Shown here: positions 16,315 to 22,008 of the stretch, one piece after another
Numbering within the stretch: position 1 is the first letter of the stretch
How the letters are laid out: each line of letters begins with the position of its first letter
Assembly (NCBI GenBank): GCA_026693085.1
Contig: JAPLNB010000151.1
Span: 1-40,735 of the forward strand
Length of the DNA stretch: 40,735 nt
Direction of reading: 5' to 3'
Source: Planctomycetota bacterium
GTDB taxonomy: Bacteria; Planctomycetota; Phycisphaerae; Tepidisphaerales; Tepidisphaeraceae
Translations under genes and position numbers: made by a program
The notes under the pieces: generated by a model
The model's input: only the letters and a program-made list of their open reading frames with translations
Told to the model about the DNA's origin: nothing
Databases searched by the model: none

Positions 16315-16566
16315 ATGGTGAAAAAAGCATTAATGGCTGGCTTGGCAGGAACGCTGCTGATGTTGCCATCGTGTGCGAAGGTTGAGATCACTCACAAGGT
16401 CGAGCCGATCCACCTGACGGTCGATATCAACATCCGCGTGGATCGGCAGCTCGATGATTTCTTTGCATTCGAGCAGCAGCAGGGCAACAAGGCCCAGACG
16501 CAGCCGGCGAGCGATGGGAAGACCGATGCAACCGAGAGCGCAACGACGAAGGGAGCTGCACTATGA
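16315..16566 (+). CDS. ynbE: YnbE-like small outer-membrane lipoprotein
   Basis: An 83-residue protein with a lipoprotein signal peptide ending in MLPSC (lipobox Cys at residue 20). The conserved YnbE core follows: KVEITHKVEPIHLTVDINIRVDRQLDDFF. In E. coli, YnbE sits in the outer membrane and pairs by beta-strand augmentation with the C-terminus of YdbH. The tail after residue 50 is Gln/Thr/Ala-rich and low-complexity, longer than in the roughly 61-residue E. coli protein. The gene begins 17 bases after ydbH and its stop overlaps the next start (ATGA), so the three genes form one translationally coupled unit. Confidence 0.8.
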   Translation: MVKKALMAGLAGTLLMLPSCAKVEITHKVEPIHLTVDINIRVDRQLDDFFAFEQQQGNKAQTQPASDGKTDATESATTKGAAL

Positions 16567-16964
16567 GATTCAGCAGGTTCAGACTGTTATCGTTTCTGGC
16601 GGTGGCGGCGATGGTGATGGGGGTGAACGGCGTCGCGAGGGCCGACAAGAAGGCGGACCTCCAAGCCAAGTTCAAGGAGCGGCTGCCGCAGATCAGCGCG
16701 CTCAAGCGCGACGGCAAGGTGGGGGAGACCTTTGACGGCATGCTGGAAGCGGTCAAGGGAGTGACTTTGGATAAGGACCAGACGAAGCTGGGCGATGATG
16801 AGAACGCGGACCGCAAGGAGATCTACAAGCTCATTGCCGCCGAGGAGGGGACAACGGCGGAGAAGGTGGCCGAGCGCAATGCGTTGCGGCACTACAAGAA
16901 CGGCAAGAAGGGCGACTGGTTCAAGCTAAAAGATGGCGAGTGGAAGCAGAAGGAGAAGGATTGA
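16563..16964 (+). CDS. ydbL: YdbL-like periplasmic DUF1318 protein
   Basis: A 133-residue protein with a cleavable signal peptide (about residues 1-27, ending GVARA) and a DUF1318-like body: RDGKVGETFDGMLEAV, then IYKLIAAEEGTTAEKVAERNALRHY and a terminal GDWFKLKDGEWKQK, which parallels the ending of E. coli YdbL. In E. coli, YdbL modulates the YdbH-YnbE bridge. Its start overlaps the ynbE stop by four bases (ATGA). The protein is very Lys-rich. The order and overlap of the three genes are the best evidence for the assignment. Confidence 0.8.
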   Translation: MRFSRFRLLSFLAVAAMVMGVNGVARADKKADLQAKFKERLPQISALKRDGKVGETFDGMLEAVKGVTLDKDQTKLGDDENADRKEIYKLIAAEEGTTAEKVAERNALRHYKNGKKGDWFKLKDGEWKQKEKD

Positions 16965-16999
16965 GCGGGCGATTTCCCGGATGCACCCATGGGCATTGA

Positions 17000-17030
17000 T
17001 TGCTGCGGGTGGAGTGATTGCCTTTATAAT
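17000..17030 (+). promoter_or_regulatory. Possible promoter upstream of the coiled-coil protein gene
   Basis: A perfect TATAAT (17025-17030) lies in the 147-base gap after ydbL. The best -35 at a near-normal distance is TTGCTG (17000-17005) with a 19-base spacer; TTGATT at 16996 would give 23 bases. The predicted leader of about 75-80 bases contains the duplicated ribosome binding site. Confidence 0.35.
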
Positions 17031-17068
17031 TCCCTTAACATTCTGCCTCCGAGGGCGTATATTCCTTC

Positions 17069-17114
17069 GGCAAATAGGAGGATTACGATGCTGGCAAATA
17101 GGAGGATTAAGATG
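17069..17114 (+). repeat. Tandem duplication of a ribosome binding site with its start codon
   Basis: Two 22-base copies at 17069-17090 and 17093-17114 differ at one position. Each contains AGGAGG followed six bases later by ATG (17088 and 17112). The offset is 24 bases, so both start codons are in the same frame and the first would only add eight residues (MLANRRIK). Confidence 0.9.
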
Positions 17115-17771
17115 ACTATGCGCGGCTTTCGTTGGGGAGTGGTGCTGTTGGCGATTGCATTTTCGGCTGGTTCGTTGTCGGCACAGCAGAACACGGCGAC
17201 TCAGGAAGCCAGAAAGCGGTTGGCTGAGGTGCAGAAGGAACTGACCAAGGCGCAGGGCATGCTGAATGTTGCGATAGCGAAGATCAAAGCGGAGTTTCAG
17301 AAGGGCGACGAATGGACCCAAGCGCAGGCGGCCGTGAAGCAGGCGCAGCAGGAATTGGAGGCGGCGCGCAAGGCGGTTGCGGAGGCGTTGAAAGCGAAGC
17401 CGGAGTATCAGAAGGCGCTGGCGGAGAAGAAGAAGGCGGAGGAAGAAAAAGAGGCGATGAGGGGTACGGGCGCTTCGGCGGAGAAGTTTTTCGAGGCCGC
17501 GAACAAGGTTCTGTTGGCGGCGGCGGTGGCCGTCAAGATGGAGAACGAGGCGCTGGCTGAGGAACCCAAGGCTGTTGAGGCCAAGAAGAAGCTGGCGGAT
17601 GCGACGGCGGCGACGGCGGCGTTGCAGAAGCTGTACGAGGAATCGATCAAGACCAACCCGGACCTGGAAACGCAGCGTAAGGATGTGGAAGCTGCGAAGG
17701 AGCGGGTTGTGCAGGCGGCGAAGGAGCTGGCGAGCGCTCGCAAGTCCGACGCGTCATCGGGGCGGCAATAG
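17112..17771 (+). CDS. Secreted Ala/Lys/Glu-rich coiled-coil protein, function unknown
   Basis: A 219-residue protein with a clear signal peptide (basic MTMRGFRWG, hydrophobic VVLLAIAFSAG, cleavage near SLSAQQ). The rest is almost pure predicted helix rich in Ala, Lys, Glu and Gln, with heptad-like spacing from about residue 30 to the end and a flexible GTGASAE break near residue 117. I recognise no enzymatic family; it may be a periplasmic structural or scaffold protein. The start at 17112 has AGGAGG six bases upstream. An in-frame ATG at 17088 has an equally good duplicated site, and both would still produce a signal peptide. Confidence 0.75.
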   Translation: MTMRGFRWGVVLLAIAFSAGSLSAQQNTATQEARKRLAEVQKELTKAQGMLNVAIAKIKAEFQKGDEWTQAQAAVKQAQQELEAARKAVAEALKAKPEYQKALAEKKKAEEEKEAMRGTGASAEKFFEAANKVLLAAAVAVKMENEALAEEPKAVEAKKKLADATAATAALQKLYEESIKTNPDLETQRKDVEAAKERVVQAAKELASARKSDASSGRQ

Positions 17772-17818
17772 CGGGCAGATGCGCGGGCGCCGTTCTATCT
17801 AAACGAAAGGCGGAAGGC

Positions 17819-18406
17819 TTATTGCGCGGAGCCGCCGAAGGGCCAACCAGGCAGACCGCGCTCTTGGCGACGTTTGAGCATGTCGAAGACGAAAGAAGCC
17901 AATTGAATGCGTTCATCGGGGGCGAGTGACTCGACGAACTGTTTGAGCATGGTGGGCTTTGGGCCGACCTGTTGGCCGGTTTGGGCGGCTTTCTGACGCA
18001 ACTGCTCCTGTTCATCGATGATTTGGTCCAGTTGGGCCTGCCGCGCGGGGCCGGGAGGCAGGGCGTGGTACGCCTTGGCTTCCATCCGAGCGCGACTGCG
18101 GATCACATTGTGCATGGCGTTGACCTGTTCATCGTGGGACATCTGGCCCTTCTCGGCGGCGGCGAGGATTGCGGGAAGATTGTCCTTGATCGCGAGCAGG
18201 TAGGGCGCTTTCTGGTCTTCGGACAGGTTGGCGAATTCGGGCGTGGAGGCGAACTTGGCCAAGGTGACCGGGTCGGCGGTGGGGCGTGGCGGGCGATGCT
18301 TCATCATCCACCATCCGATGAGCACCGCGGTGACGAGAATGGCGTCCGTTGCCAAGACGGCGATGACAATCTTCTTCCGCTTATTGCCTGTTGCGCAATC
18401 GCCCAT
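17819..18406 (-). CDS. Single-pass membrane protein of unknown function
   Basis: A 195-residue protein with a short basic N-terminus (GNKRKK), one membrane helix at about residues 13-35, and a Pro-rich linker (KHRPPRPTADP). A helical soluble domain follows, rich in Ala, Gln and charged residues. Its end, ERIQLASFVFDMLKRRQERGLPGWPFGG, looks amphipathic. I do not recognise the family. It follows the pseudopilin gene on the minus strand after 13 bases, so the two are probably co-transcribed and it may assist the pseudopilin. It is convergent with the coiled-coil protein gene, 47 bases away, and no clear terminator is visible between them. Confidence 0.7.
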   Translation of the reverse strand: MGDCATGNKRKKIVIAVLATDAILVTAVLIGWWMMKHRPPRPTADPVTLAKFASTPEFANLSEDQKAPYLLAIKDNLPAILAAAEKGQMSHDEQVNAMHNVIRSRARMEAKAYHALPPGPARQAQLDQIIDEQEQLRQKAAQTGQQVGPKPTMLKQFVESLAPDERIQLASFVFDMLKRRQERGLPGWPFGGSAQ

Positions 18407-18419
18407 GCTGCTTCTCCAT

Positions 18420-18980
18420 TCAGTCGCCCACGGAACCGACGTGCATGTCGCCGAAGAGGTGGTTCATCGAGCCTTTTGTGCCGGCCTGGCCGTGGAAGGG
18501 TTCGTACTCGTCGAGGATGGTCAGCAGTTCCGGATGGCCCATGCTGTAGGCGAGCGTGTCCTGAGTTCGCTTGCCGGCGTAGATGACGAGGAAGGGATTA
18601 TATTGGTAGCTGGAGGCTTCGCGGTCGAAGTAGGTGTCGAAGCCGGCGGGGGCGTTGGCGGTGGGCTTGGTGATCTGGTCGGAAGGGCAGCGGAAGATCT
18701 TGTTGGCGGTCTTGATGTAGGGTTGGAGGAGTTTGACGATGGAGGGGAAGTTGTTGAGGGGGGGTTGGACGGAGGGCATGGTGTTGACGGCGGGGAGGCG
18801 GCCCTTGGAGTCGGCCATGTACATGACGAAGGAGGCGCCCAGATCGCGGAGGCTGGCGCGACAAGCGACGCGATTCGATTGGGCGCGGGCCTTGGAGAGG
18901 ACTGGCAGGAGAATGCCTGCCAGGACGGCAATGATGCCGATGACGACCAGCAGCTCGACGAGGGTGAAGGCTTTGCGCAT
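18420..18980 (-). CDS. Type II secretion/type IV pilin-like protein with prepilin N-terminus
   Basis: A 186-residue pseudopilin. MRKAFTLVELLVVIGIIAVLAGILLPVLSKAR is a near-perfect class III signal: cleavage after a small basic leader just before FTLVE, the conserved Glu at position +5, then the hydrophobic assembly helix. The globular part includes CRASLRDLGASFVMYMADSKGRLP and RCPSDQ, a pattern common in the expanded pseudopilin families of Planctomycetes, and ends in NHLFGDMHVGSVGD in place of the usual LFADGHV motif. The protein would be processed by a prepilin peptidase not encoded here. Its assembly partners are unknown. Confidence 0.88.
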   Translation of the reverse strand: MRKAFTLVELLVVIGIIAVLAGILLPVLSKARAQSNRVACRASLRDLGASFVMYMADSKGRLPAVNTMPSVQPPLNNFPSIVKLLQPYIKTANKIFRCPSDQITKPTANAPAGFDTYFDREASSYQYNPFLVIYAGKRTQDTLAYSMGHPELLTILDEYEPFHGQAGTKGSMNHLFGDMHVGSVGD

Positions 18981-19200
18981 GACTGGCGTCGCCTCGAAAA
19001 GGTAAAGCAGCGATGTCCTATCGTAATGGGGGTCGTGGAGGAAGGGAACGGGCGGCGACGAAGTCGTCGTTGCATTACCCCTGAAAATAAAGAGCCGTTC
19101 TCATCGCGGTTCCCCGCCCGGAGCGGCGTCAAGCGTATTGGCGGGCGGCATGCCCATGATTAGTGTAGAATACGGAAGTGATATTCATGGTGAGGCACCG
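18981..19200. other. Divergent intergenic region at the left edge of the accessory island
   Basis: About 220 bases separate the pseudopilin start from the antitoxin-like gene. A TAGAAT hexamer at 19166-19171 could be a -10 for the rightward gene, but no good -35 lies 16-18 bases before it. I see no gene or strong hairpin here. Confidence 0.4.
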
Positions 19201-19440
19201 ATGACCACGACTCAACTCCGTCGCGAGATCAAGAAACGTGTGGATCGCCTTTCTCCAGATCGCCTGCCGGTTGCGGCGGATTTCCTGGCGTACCTTCAAG
19301 AGCGCCAGGGCAACCACGCAACCGAGGAACTACTCGGTATTCCCGGTTTAGTCGGTGATCTTCGAAAAGCCGAGCGGGATCTGGCCGCCGGACGGGGGAC
19401 GCCCCTGCGCAAGCTAAGGCGCAAGCATGGCGCGCCGTGA
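19201..19440 (+). CDS. Antitoxin-like small protein
   Basis: A 79-residue protein that starts with RREIKKRVDRLSPDRLPVAADFLAYLQER and continues with TEELLGIPGLVGDLRKAERDLAAG. From memory this resembles small antitoxins found immediately upstream of RelE/ParE-type toxins. The start at 19201 has GGTGAGG about six bases upstream. Immediately downstream, at 19472, lies a 25-codon frame that looks like the beginning of such a toxin and then stops, so the module appears broken. A GTGAC-CGG-GTCAC palindrome (19437-19449) overlaps the stop codon. The family call is tentative. Confidence 0.55.
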   Translation: MTTTQLRREIKKRVDRLSPDRLPVAADFLAYLQERQGNHATEELLGIPGLVGDLRKAERDLAAGRGTPLRKLRRKHGAP

Positions 19441-19471
19441 CCGGGTCACCTAATGCTGACGGAAGTTACCG

Positions 19472-19549
19472 ATGACCCGCAAGCCTACGAGCTTCGAAGT
19501 CATTCTCGCCCCCGATGCGAGGGTCTTTTTTGAACGGGCCGACTCGTGA
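19472..19549 (+). pseudogene. Truncated RelE/ParE-type toxin remnant
   Basis: A 25-codon frame reads MTRKPTSFEVILAPDARVFFERADS and then stops. The FEVILAPDA segment is the usual first beta-strand and beginning of the first helix of RelE/ParE-fold toxins, which normally continue for another 60-70 residues. No continuation is visible in any frame before the next promoter at 19581. It lies directly after an antitoxin-like gene, as a toxin would. With so few residues the match could be accidental. Confidence 0.35.
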
Positions 19550-19580
19550 GCGCGGGGACTTGCCGGCGAGCGGGGGATTC

Positions 19581-19609
19581 TTGACTGGCCGAATTTGTTG
19601 TGTAATAAT
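19581..19609 (+). promoter_or_regulatory. Strong promoter for the BrnT-like operon
   Basis: TTGACT (19581-19586), a 17-base spacer and AATAAT (19604-19609) give five of six matches at both elements. The start codon at 19616 falls exactly where transcription should begin, so the mRNA may be leaderless. Confidence 0.6.
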
Positions 19610-19615
19610 TTCAGG

Positions 19616-19876
19616 ATGGCCCGGTTCCGCTGGAACGACTGGAGCATCGAGCACATCGCGCGGCACGGCGTCACGGCTGCGGAAGCCGAAGCGGTTGTCG
19701 TGTCCGGGAGCACCCGGCGGGCTGGGACCGGGAAATACAAGGCGATCGGCCGCGGCAGCGGCGGGCGATGGATTCAGGCCGTGTACATTTTCGACCCGCC
19801 AGGCGTAGTGTACGTCATTCACGCGCGGCCGTTGACGCATGCCGAAAAACGGCGCGTGCGGAGGAAACTACGATGA
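19616..19876 (+). CDS. BrnT-like toxin (DUF497 family)
   Basis: An 86-residue RelE-fold protein with the BrnT-type layout: an N-terminal FRWNDWSIEHIARHGVTAAEAEAVV corresponding to the WDxxKNxxNxxKHG region, then GKYKAIGRGSGGRWIQAVYIF, and the C-terminal VYVIHARPLTHAEKRRVRRKLR with the basic helix. BrnT proteins are ribonucleases that arrest translation and are neutralised by a ribbon-helix-helix partner encoded just downstream. Here two such partners follow, the first overlapping the toxin stop (ATGA). A strong promoter ends six bases before the ATG. Base composition is not obviously foreign, but the setting next to another, broken toxin module suggests a mobile or frequently exchanged locus. 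Confidence 0.8.
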   Translation: MARFRWNDWSIEHIARHGVTAAEAEAVVVSGSTRRAGTGKYKAIGRGSGGRWIQAVYIFDPPGVVYVIHARPLTHAEKRRVRRKLR

Positions 19877-20181
19877 AGACACGATTTGGCAAGGTGCCGT
19901 TTAACAAGTTAACTGACGAGGAGAAGGAAGCGGTCTATCAAGAGTGCGAGCGAATCCGTCCGGAGGATGGGGAGCCTCTGAATGAGGAGGATCTGCGTCT
20001 GCACGATCGTGCGGGGATTCGGCCGGGCAGGCCGCGGATCGGGCTGGGCGCCAAGCGGATCAATATCTCCATGGAGCAGCGTCTGCTGAAGAAGGCCGAC
20101 CGGTTTGCCCGGAAACACAAGATCACGCGGGCGAAGCTGATCGCGGAAAGCGTGAAGGCGTACATTGCCGGGGCGGCGTGA
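19873..20181 (+). CDS. CopG-like ribbon-helix-helix protein, probable antitoxin
   Basis: A 102-residue protein. Residues 60-100 (KRINISMEQRLLKKADRFARKHKITRAKLIAESVKAYI) form a standard ribbon-helix-helix DNA-binding domain. The N-terminal half, FNKLTDEEKEAVYQECERI...DGEPLNEEDLRLHDRAG, is acidic and likely binds the basic BrnT-like toxin encoded upstream. The start overlaps the toxin stop by four bases. Longer in-frame versions starting inside the toxin gene are not supported. By family precedent it should repress its own operon and block the toxin; which of the two tandem ribbon-helix-helix proteins is the real partner is unknown. Confidence 0.75.
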   Translation: MKTRFGKVPFNKLTDEEKEAVYQECERIRPEDGEPLNEEDLRLHDRAGIRPGRPRIGLGAKRINISMEQRLLKKADRFARKHKITRAKLIAESVKAYIAGAA

Positions 20182-20391
20182 ATGACAAAGCGATTAGCGT
20201 ACGATTTTTCGAAGGCGAGGAAAAACCCGTACGCAAAGCAACTGAAGAAGCAGGTTACGACTCGCCTGGACCTGGAGACGATCCGGTATTTCAAGCGGCT
20301 GGCATCGCAGACGGGGGTGTCGTATCAGACGCTGATCAATCTGTATCTGCGCGACTGTGCGGTGGGAGGGAGAAAGCTGAAGTGGGCGTGA
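20182..20391 (+). CDS. CopG-type antitoxin (BrnA-like), second in tandem
   Basis: A 69-residue protein with a basic leader (MTKRLAYDFSKARKNPYAKQLKKQ) and a ribbon-helix-helix core (VTTRLDLETIRYFKRLASQTGVSYQTLINLYLRDCA), ending GGRKLKWA. This core is typical of the CopG-like antitoxins that directly follow BrnT/DUF497 toxins in many bacteria. The ATG abuts the preceding TGA with no gap, so translation is probably coupled. Having two ribbon-helix-helix genes after one toxin is unusual; either could be the cognate antitoxin, or they could form a mixed regulator. Confidence 0.78.
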   Translation: MTKRLAYDFSKARKNPYAKQLKKQVTTRLDLETIRYFKRLASQTGVSYQTLINLYLRDCAVGGRKLKWA

Positions 20392-20526
20392 GGACCGCAG
20401 TCGCATAGGCTGAAGATATTTCGGCATGCGGCTGGAGGGCGTGGTTCCGAATGGACAGAATGCGAGGGTGGCGAAACGGAGGATGATACGATACCGCAAC
20501 CGTCGAATCGGTTTGACTTAAAGGCC

Positions 20527-20994
20527 ATGGGTGAACAGTGGTTTCGGTGGCAGGAGGTCGCGGGTTGTTTCTGGCCAGGGCGGGGCAGGCGGAGCAGTCA
20601 AGTGAATCCGGTGCTGTGCAAGGCAAGGTCCAGCGGAGGTGTGTACCTGTTTGCCTGGAGCGAGCGCGTTCCGGGTAGGTTGCATCCATCTGATGATGCG
20701 GTTCAGTATGTTGGCGAGACGAACGGCTTCTTGCGGCGGATGATGCAGTTCGGAACATCAGCCGGCTTCTGGGGACCAAGAGGCAATGGGCATTCTGCGG
20801 GTTGGAGATGGCCGGAAGGAAGGGCGGAGAATCTGTGGGCGTCCTTCTTTGCGGTGGGAAACGATCTACTGCCGCATCTGGCCGCGGGAATGCGGTGTTG
20901 GATGGAAGGGGTTGCCTTGGAGGAGTATCGGCTGGCACACGGCGACTTGCCGCCATTGAACCGCGGTGGCGGAGAGATTGGTCTGAGGCAGTGA
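20527..20994 (+). CDS. Stand-alone GIY-YIG-like nuclease domain protein
   Basis: A 155-residue protein with the GIY-YIG elements in order. GVYLFAW has GVY at residues 38-40, AVQYVGET has YVG at 61-63 after a 20-residue spacer, and FLRRMMQF carries the arginine helix (Arg70/71). Conserved-looking Trp/His residues follow in GHSAGWRWP, then WMEGVALEEY with the candidate metal-binding Glu, and PPLNRGG with the final Asn145. Family enzymes cleave DNA with one metal ion. The first 30 residues are Trp/Arg-rich and could contact DNA. No recombinase, intein or repair partner adjoins it. It lies between the toxin locus and an HNH gene. The family call is from motif order only. Confidence 0.55.
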   Translation: MGEQWFRWQEVAGCFWPGRGRRSSQVNPVLCKARSSGGVYLFAWSERVPGRLHPSDDAVQYVGETNGFLRRMMQFGTSAGFWGPRGNGHSAGWRWPEGRAENLWASFFAVGNDLLPHLAAGMRCWMEGVALEEYRLAHGDLPPLNRGGGEIGLRQ

Positions 20995-21019
20995 ATGAAA
21001 GCGGGGCGTTGGTAAGGCC

Positions 21020-21724
21020 CTATTTCAACTCCACCGTCCAATACGCATTGTCCAGGAACTGTTTCCACGACCAGTACCGCTCATCCGCAAGCCGAATGTT
21101 GATCACCGGGCTGCGCCGCGGCTTGATGGGTTTGGCGATGAGGTGCAGGCGGGCCTGGTCGGGGGTTCGGCCGCCCTTTTTCACGTTGCACTTCACGCAG
21201 CAGCAGACGATGTTCTCCCAGGTGGTTCGGCCGCCCTGGCTCTTGGGAGTGACGTGGTCGAGGGAAAGCTCGGCGGTGGAGAATTTCTTGCCGCAGTACT
21301 GGCAGCGGTTCGAGTCGCGGGCGTAGATGTTGCGACGGTTGAACTTGACCTCCTGGCGGGGAAGTTTTTCGTAGACGAGGAGGCGGATGATGCGGGGGAC
21401 CGCAATCTGGAAGCGGACGGTATGGATCCAGTCATACTCGTCCGGTTCGAACTCGGCCTTGAGCTGGGACAGGTCACGCCAGGATTCGAAGCTGAGGTTC
21501 AGCCATCTGGATTGACCTGTGGCGCTCGTCTCGATGTGGATGACCTCGGCGAGTTCGCGGCAGAGCAGGGAGAAGGCGCGCTTGACGTTGATGACGCGAA
21601 TGGCTTGGTAGAACTTGTTGAGGACGAGAACGTTGGCGTTGAGAGCCATGACGCCGGCCATGGTTGGCGGCGGTGAGAGAGGTCCTTTGCCAAGGACCGG
21701 GGGATAGTTATGACCTACCAGCAT
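21020..21724 (-). CDS. HNH endonuclease
   Basis: A 234-residue protein. The N-terminal half, NANVLVLNKFYQAIRVINVKRAFSLLCRELAEVIHIE, is the helical extension common to a widespread bacterial HNH family. The C-terminal HNH fold has CQYC (Cys141, Cys144), LSLDHVTPKSQGG (Asp156, His157), and CVKCNVKKGGRTPDQA (Cys176, Cys179, Asn180). The two Cys pairs bind structural zinc and the Asp-His-Asn set binds the catalytic metal. On the minus strand GGAGAG lies six bases before the ATG at 21724, so I chose that start. ATGs at 21661 and 21649 lack such a site but begin nearer the conserved block. The biological role of the family is unknown. Confidence 0.85.
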   Translation of the reverse strand: MLVGHNYPPVLGKGPLSPPPTMAGVMALNANVLVLNKFYQAIRVINVKRAFSLLCRELAEVIHIETSATGQSRWLNLSFESWRDLSQLKAEFEPDEYDWIHTVRFQIAVPRIIRLLVYEKLPRQEVKFNRRNIYARDSNRCQYCGKKFSTAELSLDHVTPKSQGGRTTWENIVCCCVKCNVKKGGRTPDQARLHLIAKPIKPRRSPVINIRLADERYWSWKQFLDNAYWTVELK

Positions 21725-21808
21725 CTTCAACTCTCCGCTCCGAACTTCGAGCAGGATGGATGCGGCCGAACAAACCGTATGAACAGAAAGCCCGAGGCTC
21801 AGGGCCGC

Positions 21809-21838
21809 ATTATAGGACCATCTCGACTGCGACGCCAG
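21809..21838 (-). promoter_or_regulatory. Putative promoter for the HNH gene
   Basis: On the minus strand a perfect TATAAT (21814-21809) follows CTGGCG (21838-21833) with an 18-base spacer. The -35 is weak (three of six). It would give a leader of about 78 bases to the start at 21724. Confidence 0.35.
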
Positions 21839-21970
21839 AGTCCAGGCAAGCAAAGGCGCGTCTCCGGATGCGGTCGGACGTGCCATGGCGGGATATTGGA
21901 AAAAGGCTTCAAACTTAGCAGGGGTGTAGAGCGCATAAGTTATTTTGGGGTAATTAGTTGTGTTGCGGTG

Positions 21971-21999
21971 TTGCAGATTTTGCCTGCAATTGGTAGAAT
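21971..21999 (+). promoter_or_regulatory. Putative promoter for folC
   Basis: TTGCAG (21971-21976), a 17-base spacer and TAGAAT (21994-21999). Transcription would begin within a few bases of the ATG at 22009, so the folC mRNA may have almost no leader. Confidence 0.5.
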
Positions 22000-22008
22000 G
22001 TCTTTCTT

